The notes: generated by a model from the sequence alone, not told the origin. Shown: positions 26,895 to 36,435, counted from the stretch's first letter. The stretch is 64,000 nucleotides of DNA from Aliiroseovarius pelagivivens (GCF_900302485.1 NZ_OMOI01000001.1:2356001-2420000), one strand, 5' to 3'. Numbers and translations are program-made.

Positions 26895-28673
26895 TTACAG
26901 CGGCCAGAAGAACGGGATCAGGGCCGAGGCCAGAATGCCAACCGACAGGTTCAAGGGAATGCCCACCTTCAGGAAGTCCGAGAACTTGTACCCGCCCGGC
27001 CCGTAGACAAGCGTGTTGGTCTGATAGCCAATCGGGGTCGCAAAACTGGCTGACGCCGCCACCATCACCGCCACGACCAGAGGGCGCGGGTCCAAGCCCA
27101 GCGCGGTTGCCAGCCCAATAGCGATGGGTGTGACCACCACCGCCACGGCGTTGTTCGACACAAGCTCGGTCAGGACAGAGGTTAGCAGATAGATCGCCCA
27201 GACGATCAGGAAGGGCGGCAGTTTGCCCAACAGTGGCGCAATGCCTTCGGCTATCAATGCCACCGCGCCCGAGTTCTCCAGCGCAGCCCCGATGCCCAGC
27301 ATAGCGAAAATCAGCACCAGAAGACGCCCATCCACGGCCCCGAATGCCTCGTCCGCATCGATACACCGCGTCAGCAGCACCACGGCCACAGCCAAGACGG
27401 CCAACAGGAAAATCGGAGCAACGCCAAATCCCGCCAGCGCCACAAGTCCGATCAAAACGGCCACAGCGATCGGCGCATGGCCTCGACGATATTCACGATC
27501 CGACGGTGCGGTCACATCGACCAGATCCATGTCTTGAGCCAGACGTTGGATGTCTTCGGGGGCACCCTCAAGCAGAAGTGTATCGCCCACACGCACCACC
27601 AGTTCATCCAACTGACGGCCAATGTTCTGGTTCTTGCGGTGCACCGCCAGCGGATAAACACCATAACGGCGACGCAGACGCAGCTTGCCCAATTGCTTGC
27701 CGACCATTTTGCATCCAGGCGAGATCAGCACTTCGACCGTGGTCGTTTCTACCGCAGACACCTGATCAACGCGCTTCAGGCTCTTGTCGCGCTGAAGGCT
27801 AAGAAGCTCGGTCATTGCTGTCCGCAAAACGACGCGGTCACCGACCTGAAGAGTGACGCCTTCAAGGTTGCGGCGAAGCGAAGTATCGCCGCGCACCACG
27901 TCGACCAACCGCACGCCTTCGCGCTTGAACAGCTGCACACCGTTCACCTCGCGCCCGATCAGGTTGGATTCCGGCGGGATCACCGCCTCGGTAAAGAACT
28001 TCTTGCGGGATCTGTCAGACAGAAGCGTGGCCATGCTGTCGCGGTCCGGAAGGATCTTCGGCGCGATGAAACGCAGGTAAAACATGCCCCAGATGACCAG
28101 AACGATACCCAAAGGAGTGACCTCGAAGATCGTGAACGGCTCAAGGCCACCTTCACGCGCCACACCATCCACCAGAAGGTTGGTCGAGGTCCCGATCAGC
28201 GTCAGTGTGCCCCCCAGAATGGCCCCATAGCTGAGCGGGATCAGCAGTTTCGAGGCCGATTTGCCGATCTTCTTGGCCAGCTGAATAAAGACTGGGATCA
28301 TCACCACGACCACTGGTGTGTTAGACACAACAGCGGACGAGATCACGACGAAACCCATAAGGGACGACAACGCCAGCATCGGGCTGTGTTCAGCCTGCTT
28401 CTCGGCAATCTGTGTGAACCACTGAAGCGCTCCGGTCCGTACCAGCGCGCCCATCACGATGAACATCGCTGCGATGGTCCATGGGGCTGGGTTCGACAGC
28501 ACCTCGAGCGCGCTTTCATAGTCCAGAATGCCCATGACCAGCATGATCGAGACACCGCCAATGGCGACGACCTCGGTTGGGAAGCTTTCTCGCAAGAACA
28601 GGATGAACATCCCGCCCACTGTCATCAGGGCAATCACCGCCTGTGTGGTGGCGCTGAACTCGAATAAACCCAT
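26895..28673 (-). CDS. SLC13-type permease with two RCK_C (TrkA-C) domains, paralogue of 24546-26327
   Basis: 592 residues from the ATG at 28673 with GGGGAC upstream. The layout is as in its paralogue: anion-symporter halves at the ends (VVSNTPVVVVMIPVF; LIGTSTNLLVDGV; SNNAVAVVVTPIAIGL; FATPIGYQTNTLVYGPGGYKF) and two RCK_C domains in the middle (VIPPESNLIGREV; LISPGCKMVGKQL). The conserved small-residue and Asn-containing hairpins suggest Na+-coupled transport of a small anion, substrate unknown. The end of the gene abuts 26322-26894. Confidence 0.9.
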   Translation of the reverse strand: MGLFEFSATTQAVIALMTVGGMFILFLRESFPTEVVAIGGVSIMLVMGILDYESALEVLSNPAPWTIAAMFIVMGALVRTGALQWFTQIAEKQAEHSPMLALSSLMGFVVISSAVVSNTPVVVVMIPVFIQLAKKIGKSASKLLIPLSYGAILGGTLTLIGTSTNLLVDGVAREGGLEPFTIFEVTPLGIVLVIWGMFYLRFIAPKILPDRDSMATLLSDRSRKKFFTEAVIPPESNLIGREVNGVQLFKREGVRLVDVVRGDTSLRRNLEGVTLQVGDRVVLRTAMTELLSLQRDKSLKRVDQVSAVETTTVEVLISPGCKMVGKQLGKLRLRRRYGVYPLAVHRKNQNIGRQLDELVVRVGDTLLLEGAPEDIQRLAQDMDLVDVTAPSDREYRRGHAPIAVAVLIGLVALAGFGVAPIFLLAVLAVAVVLLTRCIDADEAFGAVDGRLLVLIFAMLGIGAALENSGAVALIAEGIAPLLGKLPPFLIVWAIYLLTSVLTELVSNNAVAVVVTPIAIGLATALGLDPRPLVVAVMVAASASFATPIGYQTNTLVYGPGGYKFSDFLKVGIPLNLSVGILASALIPFFWPL

Positions 28674-28768
28674 GCAATGTCCCCGTTTAATCGCTTGGAC
28701 CAGTTTTGCCCTGCGCATGTGACATGGGCAAGCACGGTTTTTCGATCAGCCGGAATTTGACGAAAGTC

Positions 28769-29593
28769 TTAACCGGCATCCAAGGGGGATGCGTTCTGAA
28801 GCCGTCCGCCGTTGCGCACCATTTGAACCCGCGTGGCCTTGCCCGTGCGATCATCAGTTTCGATGTACAGCCCCGACAACGTGGCTTCGCCTTCGGCGGG
28901 GGTGAAGCGACCCTTTGCCATGCCAGTCACAAACCGGCGCATAGGTTCTTCCTTCTGCATGCCGATCACACTGTTGTAATCGCCACACATCCCGGCATCC
29001 GCCATAAACGCCGTACCTTTGGACAGAATCTGCGCGTCACCTGTCGGGATATGCGTATGCGTGCCCACAACCACACTGGCGCGTCCGTCGCACCAATGAC
29101 CGATGGCCATCTTCTCGGAGGTCGCTTCGCAATGGATATCAACCAAAGACGCCTGCACCGCCCCACCCAGAGTGTGACGCTTCAGAACCAGATCAACGGC
29201 CGAGAACGGATCGTCAAAAGCCCGCTTCATAAAGACCTGTCCCAGCACCTGCGTGACCAGGATTTTGCGTCCGCGCACATCTGTAAAAACCCGCGCGCCA
29301 ACACCGGGACAATCTTTTGCAAAGTTCAAGGGGCGGATGATACGCTTTTCCTGCTCGCAGAAGCTCAGCATATCGCGTTGATCGAACGCATGATCCCCAA
29401 GGGTGATCACGTCCACGCCCGCATCAAGAATCGTTTTCGCATGTCCGGCATTCAGCCCATGCCCGCTGGTAGCGTTTTCGCCATTTGCCACGACGAAATC
29501 GAGCTTCCAGTCATTCCGCAGCGTCTTCAGCCGCTCCGTCACCGCGCGCCGTCCAGCGCGCCCCATGATGTCACCAAGAAAGAGTATTTTCAT
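28769..29593 (-). CDS. TIGR00282-family (YmdB-like) metallophosphoesterase
   Basis: A 274-residue protein of the calcineurin-like phosphoesterase fold. Metal ligands are in LFLGDIMGRAGR (residues 4-15), VVANGENATSGHG (residues 34-46), ITLGDHAFDQ near residues 63-72, and GTHTHIPTGDAQIL near residue 175. The Bacillus homologue YmdB hydrolyses 2',3'- and 3',5'-cyclic nucleotides; the substrate in alphaproteobacteria is not established. It is followed after 73 bp on the upstream side by the 5-formyl-THF cyclo-ligase gene, a common pairing in this group. Confidence 0.93.
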   Translation of the reverse strand: MKILFLGDIMGRAGRRAVTERLKTLRNDWKLDFVVANGENATSGHGLNAGHAKTILDAGVDVITLGDHAFDQRDMLSFCEQEKRIIRPLNFAKDCPGVGARVFTDVRGRKILVTQVLGQVFMKRAFDDPFSAVDLVLKRHTLGGAVQASLVDIHCEATSEKMAIGHWCDGRASVVVGTHTHIPTGDAQILSKGTAFMADAGMCGDYNSVIGMQKEEPMRRFVTGMAKGRFTPAEGEATLSGLYIETDDRTGKATRVQMVRNGGRLQNASPLDAG

Positions 29594-29666
29594 GGGACGT
29601 AGCCCTAGGCGGCTTTCGTCCCAAGGGCAAGCGTTTGGCGCAAACTACCCTGCAGTCACGGAGGGG

Positions 29667-30227
29667 TCAGAACCAGATCACACCCTCGTCGGTCACAATC
29701 GCGTCCAACGGTTGGTCCGTAGGCTCTAGGGGCAAATCCTCGGCCTGTTGCGCGCCATAGGCATATCCGATGGCCAAAGTTGGCCGTTGGGCCCGCAGCC
29801 CCTCCAACGTGCGATCATAGAAACCGCCACCGTAGCCCAGACGCCCACCCTTGCGATCAAACGCCACCAGCGGGACGACGACCACCTCGGGTGTGATGAA
29901 CTCAAGCTTAGCTGGCACTTGCGCACCAAACGGACCGTCCACCATGTCGCTGTCCGGACGCCAGCTGGCGAATTTCAGGGGCAGCCCTTGACTCTCGATG
30001 TAAGGCACGCCAATCGAAGACCACGCCGCCATGGCTGCCATCGCGGGCAGCGGATTGATCTCGGTCCGGATGGGCATATAGCCCGTCATCACTTTGCCTT
30101 TGTGGTCGCTCAGCACCGAAATCAGATGGGCCACGCCCAGCGCAGAACGCGCTTCGGAATGAGCCTCTTTCCGGCGGGCAAAAGCCGCCTTGCGGGCGGC
30201 CGCTTTCACTGCAGTCAGGTCGGTCAT
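29667..30227 (-). CDS. 5-formyltetrahydrofolate cyclo-ligase
   Basis: A 186-residue enzyme that uses ATP to convert 5-formyl-THF to 5,10-methenyl-THF. The signature VPLVAFDRKGGRLGYGGGFYDRTL near residues 125-147 covers the conserved GYGGG-YDR loop; KAAFARRKEAH at the N-terminus is the usual ATP-phosphate-binding basic segment. PIRTEINPLP also fits. It lies between mgtE and the YmdB-like gene on the same strand. No 6S RNA-like sequence was seen next to it. Confidence 0.93.
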   Translation of the reverse strand: MTDLTAVKAAARKAAFARRKEAHSEARSALGVAHLISVLSDHKGKVMTGYMPIRTEINPLPAMAAMAAWSSIGVPYIESQGLPLKFASWRPDSDMVDGPFGAQVPAKLEFITPEVVVVPLVAFDRKGGRLGYGGGFYDRTLEGLRAQRPTLAIGYAYGAQQAEDLPLEPTDQPLDAIVTDEGVIWF

Positions 30228-30248
30228 GTCGGGATCCAGTCAGGGTCG

Positions 30249-31634
30249 TCAGATCAGCAATACGGCGGCAAGGCCAAGGAAGGCGAAGAACCCCACGACA
30301 TCCGTCACCGTGGTCACGAACGCACCCGAGGCCAGTGCCGGGTCGATATCCATTCGGTCCAGCACCACTGGGATAATAACGCCTGCCAGCCCCGCGATCA
30401 CAAGGTTCACGACCATCGCCACGGCGATCACGACACCAAGAAGCGGTGTGCTGAACCAAATGACACCGACGACCCCCATGACCACAGCAAAGATGATCCC
30501 GTTGACCAACCCAACGGCGGCTTCACGCCAGATCACCCGCCACAAGTTCGCGGATGTAAGGTCTTTGGTGGCAATCGCGCGCACGGCTACGGTCAGGGAT
30601 TGCGTACCCGCATTGCCGCCCATCGAAGCAACGATCGGCATCAGCACTGCCAAAGCGACAAATTGGGCAATGACTTCGTCAAATTGGGCAATCACCAGCG
30701 ACGCCAAGATTGACGTTACCAGGTTCACCGCCAACCACGGGAAGCGCCGCTTGGTGGTGTCCACAATCTTGTCCGACAACGAGCTTTCTTCGTCCACACC
30801 CGCCAGTCGCAGGATGTCTTCTTCGTGCTCTTCATCCAAAATGGCCATCGCGTCGTCGATGGTGATCACACCGACCAGACGTTCATCCGCGTCCACAACA
30901 GGGGCCGAAATAAGGTGGTACTGGTTGAAGGCATAGGCGACCTCGCCTTCGTCCTGCAGGACGGGGATCGTGCGGAAGCTTTCTTCAGTAATGTCGGTCA
31001 ACGGCACCTCACGCGCGCTGCCCATCAGGCGGCCCAGCGTGACATAGCCCGTCGGGCGCATGCGCGGATCGACCAAGATCACGTGATAGAACTGTTCTGG
31101 AAGATCGTCCTGAGACCTTAGGAAATCAATGGTTTGACCAACGTTCCAGTGATCGGGCGCCACGACCAGCTCGCGCTGCATCAGACGGCCAGCTGATTCC
31201 TCGGGGTAGGAAAGCGACTGTTCGACCACCACCCGGTCGTCGTCGTCCAGCGCCTCGAGAACGGCTTCGGTCTGCGGGTCGTCCAGATCCTCGATCAGGT
31301 CAACAACGTCATCCGTTTCAAGAACACGCACGGCCTCGGCCAGAACAGCGGGTTCCATGGCGTGGACAACATCCTCGCGCAGGCGCTCGTCCAATTCAGA
31401 CAGCACTTCGCCATCAAACTTGTCGCCATAGAGGCGCACGAATGTGTCGCGCTCGTCTTCTGGAAGCTGCTCGACAAGGTCGGCGATGTCAGCGGCGTGA
31501 AGTGGATCCAGAATGGCCAGAAGCGCTGGACCGTCTTCAGCGGCCAACGCGTTTCGGACCGGGCCAAAAATCTCGCGATCGAGTTCGTAGTCGCCTTCTT
31601 CGGGCGCGTTATCGTTATGTTGATCATCCAGCAT
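30249..31634 (-). CDS. mgtE: Magnesium transporter MgtE
   Basis: 461 residues from the ATG at 31634; a 39-codon in-frame extension to 31751 has no support. The N-terminal MgtE_N superhelix (ILDPLHAADIADLVEQLPEDER) is followed by a pair of CBS domains (residues about 145-265, with VPLTDITEESFRTIPV) and a C-terminal five-helix membrane domain (MPIVASMGGNAGTQSLTVAVRAIA), whose GNAGTQ segment lines the pore. The cytoplasmic domains close the channel when Mg is plentiful, so the protein regulates itself. No Mg riboswitch is visible in the 127-bp spacer to guaD. Confidence 0.95.
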   Translation of the reverse strand: MLDDQHNDNAPEEGDYELDREIFGPVRNALAAEDGPALLAILDPLHAADIADLVEQLPEDERDTFVRLYGDKFDGEVLSELDERLREDVVHAMEPAVLAEAVRVLETDDVVDLIEDLDDPQTEAVLEALDDDDRVVVEQSLSYPEESAGRLMQRELVVAPDHWNVGQTIDFLRSQDDLPEQFYHVILVDPRMRPTGYVTLGRLMGSAREVPLTDITEESFRTIPVLQDEGEVAYAFNQYHLISAPVVDADERLVGVITIDDAMAILDEEHEEDILRLAGVDEESSLSDKIVDTTKRRFPWLAVNLVTSILASLVIAQFDEVIAQFVALAVLMPIVASMGGNAGTQSLTVAVRAIATKDLTSANLWRVIWREAAVGLVNGIIFAVVMGVVGVIWFSTPLLGVVIAVAMVVNLVIAGLAGVIIPVVLDRMDIDPALASGAFVTTVTDVVGFFAFLGLAAVLLI

Positions 31635-31761
31635 CGCGCGCCCTCCGTCCGATGTTTGGGCTGACCATAGGCCAAGCCATCCCGCAAGTGAACCAGCAGA
31701 AAGGCATTGAACCGGGGATTTTCGCAGCCTACCGTAAACGGCGGCGATCAAGGAGGTTCCT

Positions 31762-33045
31762 ATGGAACTGCTTTTGGGACAGGTTCTTCAATTCAACGAT
31801 ACTCCGTTTCAGGGGCGCCCCGAGGATGCGGCGACGCATATCCAGCGCGGCGCTGTGTTGGTGAAGGATGGTGTGATTGCAGATGTAGGCGAAGCAGACG
31901 CCCTGCGCGCCCAGCACCCCGATGCCAGTGTGACCGATATGGGTGATGCGCTGTTGTCGCCCGGCTTCGTCGACACGCATGTTCATTATCCCCAGACCGC
32001 CATTATTGCGTCTTGGGGTAAACGGCTGATCGATTGGCTGAACAGCTATACCTTTCCCGAGGAAAGCCGGTTTGGCGACGCAAGCCACGCCACCCAGATC
32101 GCCGAGACCTATTTTGATCTTGTGACAGCAGCAGGCACCACCACGACGGTCAGCTATTGCACAATTCATCCCGAAAGCGTTGACGCCTATTTCACGGCAG
32201 CCCAGACACGCGGGCTGCGGGTGCTTGGCGGCAAGACCTGCATGGATCGCAACGCTCCGGACAATCTGCAAGACACCGCACAGACGGCCTATGACGACAG
32301 CAAAGCCCTGCTTGAACGCTGGCACGGGCAAGACCGGCTGTCCTACGTGATCACGCCGCGCTTTGCGCCGACCTCGACCCCAGAACAACTGGAGGCATTG
32401 GGGGCGCTCTGGGCCGAGCGTCCAGACCTGCTGATGCAGACCCATATCAGCGAACAGCACGAGGAAATCGCGTGGGTTGCGGATCTCTTCCCTGATGCGC
32501 GGGATTATCTGGATGTGTACGAAAAATTCGGGCTGGTCCGCAAAGGTGCACTGCTGGGTCATGCGATCCACCTGACCGAACGCGAACGCGACCGGATTCG
32601 TGAACTGGACGCCAGCCTTATTCACTGCCCGACGTCAAACACGTTCATCGGGTCAGGGCTATTTGACATGCAGGGGCTGATGGCTCAGGGGCATCGGATC
32701 GGACTGGCGACTGACACCGGTGGCGGGTCCAGCTTCTCGATGCTGCGCACCATGGCCGCAGCTTATGAGGTCGGGCAACTCTCAGGCACAGCGCTGCATC
32801 CGGCGCAATTGTGGTGGCTGGCAACCGCAGGGTCTGCCGCGGCGATCCATCTGGAGGACAAGATTGGCCGCCTGACCCCGGGATACGAGGCCGACATCAT
32901 CGCGGTCGATCTGGCATCAACCCCCGGGATCGCCCAACGCGCAGCGCGGGCCGAAAGCATTTGGGAAGCAGTCTTCCCAACCATCATGATGGGAGACGAC
33001 CGGGCAATTGCAGCGGTCTGGGCCGGGGGCAAGAAAATCAGGTAA
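31762..33045 (+). CDS. guaD: Guanine deaminase
   Basis: A 427-residue amidohydrolase that deaminates guanine to xanthine. Metal ligands are in FVDTHVHYPQ near residues 70-80, with H in MQTHISEQHEE near residue 230, GHAIHLTE near residue 268 and the terminal ATDTGGG near residue 317. The TSNTFIGSGLFD motif is typical of guanine deaminases. The ATG follows an AAGGAGG site by 5 bp. The gene is divergent from mgtE and convergent with hisN. It fits purine salvage or use of guanine as a nitrogen source. Confidence 0.94.
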   Translation: MELLLGQVLQFNDTPFQGRPEDAATHIQRGAVLVKDGVIADVGEADALRAQHPDASVTDMGDALLSPGFVDTHVHYPQTAIIASWGKRLIDWLNSYTFPEESRFGDASHATQIAETYFDLVTAAGTTTTVSYCTIHPESVDAYFTAAQTRGLRVLGGKTCMDRNAPDNLQDTAQTAYDDSKALLERWHGQDRLSYVITPRFAPTSTPEQLEALGALWAERPDLLMQTHISEQHEEIAWVADLFPDARDYLDVYEKFGLVRKGALLGHAIHLTERERDRIRELDASLIHCPTSNTFIGSGLFDMQGLMAQGHRIGLATDTGGGSSFSMLRTMAAAYEVGQLSGTALHPAQLWWLATAGSAAAIHLEDKIGRLTPGYEADIIAVDLASTPGIAQRAARAESIWEAVFPTIMMGDDRAIAAVWAGGKKIR

Positions 33046-33068
33046 GCATCTGTCTGGACGGTCTGGCC

Positions 33069-33872
33069 TCAGACCTTCGACAGCACCTCAAGCGCCTGCG
33101 CGTGAAGGTCTGCATTGGCGGCAGCCACAACACGGCCACCCTGATGCACCGGACCGCCCTGCCAGTCGGTCACGATCCCACCTGCGGCCTCGATCACTGC
33201 AATCGGAGCCTGAACGTCGTAGGACTGCAAACCTGCTTCGATCACCATGTCGATCTGTCCGGCGGCGACCAGCCCATAGGCGTAACAATCCATGCCATAG
33301 CGCGTCAGCTTGGCCCGGTGCGACACTGCATGAAACGCCTCGCCTTCTTCGGCGGTGCCGACTTCTGGGAATGTGGTGAACAGGATCGCATCAGACAGGT
33401 CCGAGGTTGTACGGGTCTTCAAATCGCGCCGACCCAGTGGCCCTTCGACCCATGCTTCACCGAAGCCGCCAAGGAAACGTTCTTTGATATAGGGTTGGTC
33501 GATGATGCCCAGCTGCGGGCCGGTGTCTGGCCCGACAGCAATCAACACGCCCCATGTGGGCGTGCCGGACAGAAAGCCACGCGTGCCGTCAATCGGGTCC
33601 AACACCCACGTCAGGCCACTGGTGCCCTCTTTCGCACCGAACTCTTCGCCAAAGATCGCATCCTCGGGGCGCAGCTCCGCCAGAAGTTCACGCATGACTT
33701 TCTCGGCCGCCCGATCCCCTTCCGTGACCGGATCAAAGCCTTCTGCAAGCTTGTTGTCCGCCGTCAGATCTGATGATCGGAAGAATGGCAGAACCGCCTC
33801 ACGCGCTGCATCTGCCAAAGCGTTTGCAACGCGAATAAGGTCAGTCTGAGTGTGTGCGTCCAACGTCTGCAT
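33069..33872 (-). CDS. hisN: Histidinol-phosphatase (inositol monophosphatase family)
   Basis: A 267-residue Mg-dependent phosphatase with the family motifs GEEFG near residue 74, WVLDPIDGTRGF near residues 88-99 and VQAPIAVIEAAGG near the C-terminus. The sequence follows the HisN branch of the IMPase family, which makes histidinol in histidine synthesis in actinobacteria and many alphaproteobacteria, and is less like SuhB or CysQ. No other his gene is in the window. The ATG has a GGGGATCGGCG stretch upstream. Confidence 0.85.
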   Translation of the reverse strand: MQTLDAHTQTDLIRVANALADAAREAVLPFFRSSDLTADNKLAEGFDPVTEGDRAAEKVMRELLAELRPEDAIFGEEFGAKEGTSGLTWVLDPIDGTRGFLSGTPTWGVLIAVGPDTGPQLGIIDQPYIKERFLGGFGEAWVEGPLGRRDLKTRTTSDLSDAILFTTFPEVGTAEEGEAFHAVSHRAKLTRYGMDCYAYGLVAAGQIDMVIEAGLQSYDVQAPIAVIEAAGGIVTDWQGGPVHQGGRVVAAANADLHAQALEVLSKV

Positions 33873-33931
33873 CGCCGATCCCCTATGCTGTCATAAGCGC
33901 GGTACCAGCGATGCCCAAGTCACGTCAAGCG

Positions 33932-34300
33932 TCAGGCGACATCTGACAATACGCGCGCCAGTTCAAACAAGCGGCGGCGTTGGTTTTCTGGAATAGCGTA
34001 ATAGCTGCGCACCAGCTCCAGCGCTTCCTTGTCGGCAAGGATATCGCTCGGCACGGCGCCATCATCCACTTCATTCGCGTGGTTTTCCAACCCTTCGAAG
34101 AAGAAGTTGACGGGCACGGACAAGGCTGCAGCCATGTCCCAAAGTCGAGACGCCGACACACGGTTCATGCCGGTCTCGTATTTCTGAATTTGTTGGAACT
34201 TGATGCCGACTTTCTCGGCCAATTGATGCTGGGTCATGCCCACCATCCAACGCCGATGGCGTACTCGTTTGCCTACATGGATATCCACAGGATGCTTCAT
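33932..34300 (-). CDS. PraR-like XRE-family transcriptional regulator
   Basis: 122 residues from the ATG at 34300; a longer frame upstream is promoter sequence. Almost the whole N-terminal half is a Cro/CI-type HTH: PVDIHVGKRVRHRRWMVGM, TQHQLAEKVGIKFQQIQKYE, TGMNRVSASRLW. A helical tail (residues about 75-120) carries PVNFFFEGLE, shared with the rhizobial regulator PraR, which represses quorum-sensing and biofilm genes. Targets here are unknown. The 296-bp spacer to the divergent oxidoreductase gene holds its promoter. I give the family with good confidence but not the function. Confidence 0.88.
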   Translation of the reverse strand: MKHPVDIHVGKRVRHRRWMVGMTQHQLAEKVGIKFQQIQKYETGMNRVSASRLWDMAAALSVPVNFFFEGLENHANEVDDGAVPSDILADKEALELVRSYYAIPENQRRRLFELARVLSDVA

Positions 34301-34596
34301 CCAACAACTCCTCGTTAACAAGCTGCAAAGCAGCCTTACATAATTCCTACGCAACACTCGCCGCGTCAGCGAATGAAAAAGATACAATCGAGCACTAGAG
34401 ACAAGAAGGGACGGCGAGTGCAGAAAGCCGCTCACCACCCTTGCGGGTGAAACCCCGCATAGCCCGCGCACAAGTGCTCCCTAACATATTCAAGAAAGCA
34501 TTGCAATTTAACCCGTTAATCGGCTTGGGCAAAGTTGCGGCTGTGACCCTCTCGATTTTTCCTTATTACCGCGCTACATCACCATCAGGAGGCCCC

Positions 34597-35568
34597 ATGA
34601 GAACATTTCGCGTTACAGAACTGGGCAAACGCCCTGCATTGACAGACATGCAGCCCTTGCCCATCGACCCCGGTCAGGCGCGCGTGGATATCCGCGCCTG
34701 CGGCTTAAACTTTGCCGACCTTCTGATGACCAAAGGAAGCTATCAGGACACGCCGGACGTCCCGTTTTCTCTTGGGATGGAGCCTGCAGGCATCGTGACC
34801 GAACTTGGACCAGATACTGATGGCCCTGCCGCCGGCACGCGCGTTGTCGTGTTCTCAGGCAAAGATGGGCTGGCCGACGAAGGCGTGTTTCCTGCGGATC
34901 GGTGCCTTCCTTTGCCCGACAACATGAGCTTTGAAGACGCCGCTGCGTTCCAGATCGCTTATGGCACAAGCCATGTTGCGCTGGATTACAAAGCACGCCT
35001 TCAGCCCGGCGAGACCTTGCTGGTGCTCGGCGCCGCGGGCGGCGTCGGCTTGACGGCTGTCGAGATCGGCAAAGTGATGGGCGCACGGGTCATTGCCTGC
35101 GCACGCGGGGCTGACAAGCTTGAGATCTGCAAACGTGCAGGGGCGGATCACGTCATAGACAGCACCGCCGAAGACATCCGCGAGGCCGTGAAGGCCCTTG
35201 GCGGTGCAGATGTGGTCTATGACGCTGTAGGTGGCGAACAAGGCGAGGCTGCGTTCCGCGCCACGAAACCCGATGGGCGGTTTCTGTTTATCGGGTTCGC
35301 CTCAGGCAACATGCCTAACCTGAAGCCAAACCACATGCTGGTGAAGAACATCACCACAATCGGGCTGTACTGGGGTGGCTATTTGAAGTTCAAACCTGAG
35401 GTTCTGACCGATAGTTTGCGCCAGCTTCTGGACTGGTATGCGCAGGGCAAGATCAACCCTCATGTCAGTCACACCCTGCCGCTTGAACAGGCCGAGGATG
35501 CGCTAGAGCTTTTGCGCAGTCGCAAATCCACCGGCAAGGTCGTGGTCACGATGGGGCCGAACAGCTAG
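34597..35568 (+). CDS. NADPH:quinone oxidoreductase family protein (zinc-independent MDR)
   Basis: 323 residues from the ATG at 34597 with AGGAGG 5 bp upstream; an in-frame extension to 34441 is in the spacer. It is a medium-chain dehydrogenase/reductase of the quinone oxidoreductase type: N-terminal GroES-like domain (RACGLNFADLLMTKGSYQ), then the NADP-binding Rossmann loop VLGAAGGVGLTAVEIGK near residues 145-161. The cysteine and histidine ligands of zinc alcohol dehydrogenases are lacking. Its physiological substrate is unknown. It is divergent from the PraR-like gene and convergent with the LysR gene. Confidence 0.9.
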   Translation: MRTFRVTELGKRPALTDMQPLPIDPGQARVDIRACGLNFADLLMTKGSYQDTPDVPFSLGMEPAGIVTELGPDTDGPAAGTRVVVFSGKDGLADEGVFPADRCLPLPDNMSFEDAAAFQIAYGTSHVALDYKARLQPGETLLVLGAAGGVGLTAVEIGKVMGARVIACARGADKLEICKRAGADHVIDSTAEDIREAVKALGGADVVYDAVGGEQGEAAFRATKPDGRFLFIGFASGNMPNLKPNHMLVKNITTIGLYWGGYLKFKPEVLTDSLRQLLDWYAQGKINPHVSHTLPLEQAEDALELLRSRKSTGKVVVTMGPNS

Positions 35569-35584
35569 GCCCCACCGAGGGCCT
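35567..35584. terminator. Short inverted repeat between convergent oxidoreductase and LysR genes
   Basis: AGGCCC-N6-GGGCCT spans the two converging stop codons. There is no T-run on either side, so its action as a terminator is doubtful. Confidence 0.35.
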
Positions 35585-36435
35585 TACAGTTCGTCAAAGG
35601 CACGCCGGATCATGATCAGAAGATCGTCCATCGCCTGATTGCTGCTTTTGGCGGCGTACATGTTCACTTGCGTCACCGCGAGGTCCGGCAGCGCGCCGCC
35701 ATGATCGACCAAATCCAGATCACTGCGCACTGTGCCTTCGATCACCGCATGAACGGCGAGGTCCGCAGACAGTGACGCTTCGATGGTACGGGTCGAATCG
35801 CTTTCGACCCCCATTTCCCACGCGATGCCTGCCTCGTCCAACGCCTGCTGCACCCCTTTGCGGAAGATGCAGTTGTGCTCGAATGCCAGGCGCAATGGGC
35901 GTTGACGCCACGCCTGCCCCCCCGGTGCACCAACCCAAACCAATGGAAGGGCCGTTAGGGTCTCGCCACCAGCATCCATGTCCTCTTCCGTGGTCAGGAT
36001 AGCGTCACATTCCCCCCGCGCGAACATCGCCTTCAACCGGCTGGTATAAGACGAGATCAGCTGAACCCGCATCCGTGGATAGGCCGCGTGGAACTGGCGC
36101 AAAACCTTGGGAATCGCTGGATAGACGACGTCGGCGGGCACCCCCAGAACGACCTCGCCCTCAAATGCCTGATCGGTCAGGCGCGCGTAAACCTCGTCAT
36201 TCAGACGCAAGATGCGGCGCGCATATCCCAGCAGCTGCTCGCCATCTGCGGTCAGGGACACGCCCCGCCCAGATCTGTCCAGCAACGGACGCCCCAGACT
36301 TTCCTCGAGACGTTTCAGCTGCATGGACACCGCTGATTGCGTCAGATGCAAAAGTCCGGCTGCACGGGTGACACCACCGGCATCTGCGACGGTCGCAAAA
36401 CTGCGCAATGCGGTCAGATCAAGATTACGCGGCAT
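35584..36435 (-). CDS. LysR family transcriptional regulator
   Basis: A 283-residue protein. The HTH is at residues 5-63 (LTALRSFATVADAGGVTRAAGLLHLTQSAVSMQLKRLE, read in parts), and the substrate-binding domain follows (GEVVLGVPADVVYPAIPKVL). It is divergent from a DUF1127 gene across an AT-rich 123-bp spacer, an arrangement common in Roseobacter-group genomes. ATTCAT repeats at 36448-36475 could be the LysR-type T-N11-A site. The inducer is unknown. Confidence 0.93.
   Translation of the reverse strand: MPRNLDLTALRSFATVADAGGVTRAAGLLHLTQSAVSMQLKRLEESLGRPLLDRSGRGVSLTADGEQLLGYARRILRLNDEVYARLTDQAFEGEVVLGVPADVVYPAIPKVLRQFHAAYPRMRVQLISSYTSRLKAMFARGECDAILTTEEDMDAGGETLTALPLVWVGAPGGQAWRQRPLRLAFEHNCIFRKGVQQALDEAGIAWEMGVESDSTRTIEASLSADLAVHAVIEGTVRSDLDLVDHGGALPDLAVTQVNMYAAKSSNQAMDDLLIMIRRAFDEL

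Noticed and set aside
29594..30248. 6S RNA next to the 5-formyl-THF cyclo-ligase gene
   Set aside because: This linkage is frequent in proteobacteria, but the flanking spacers here are only about 20-70 bp, too short for a 6S RNA.
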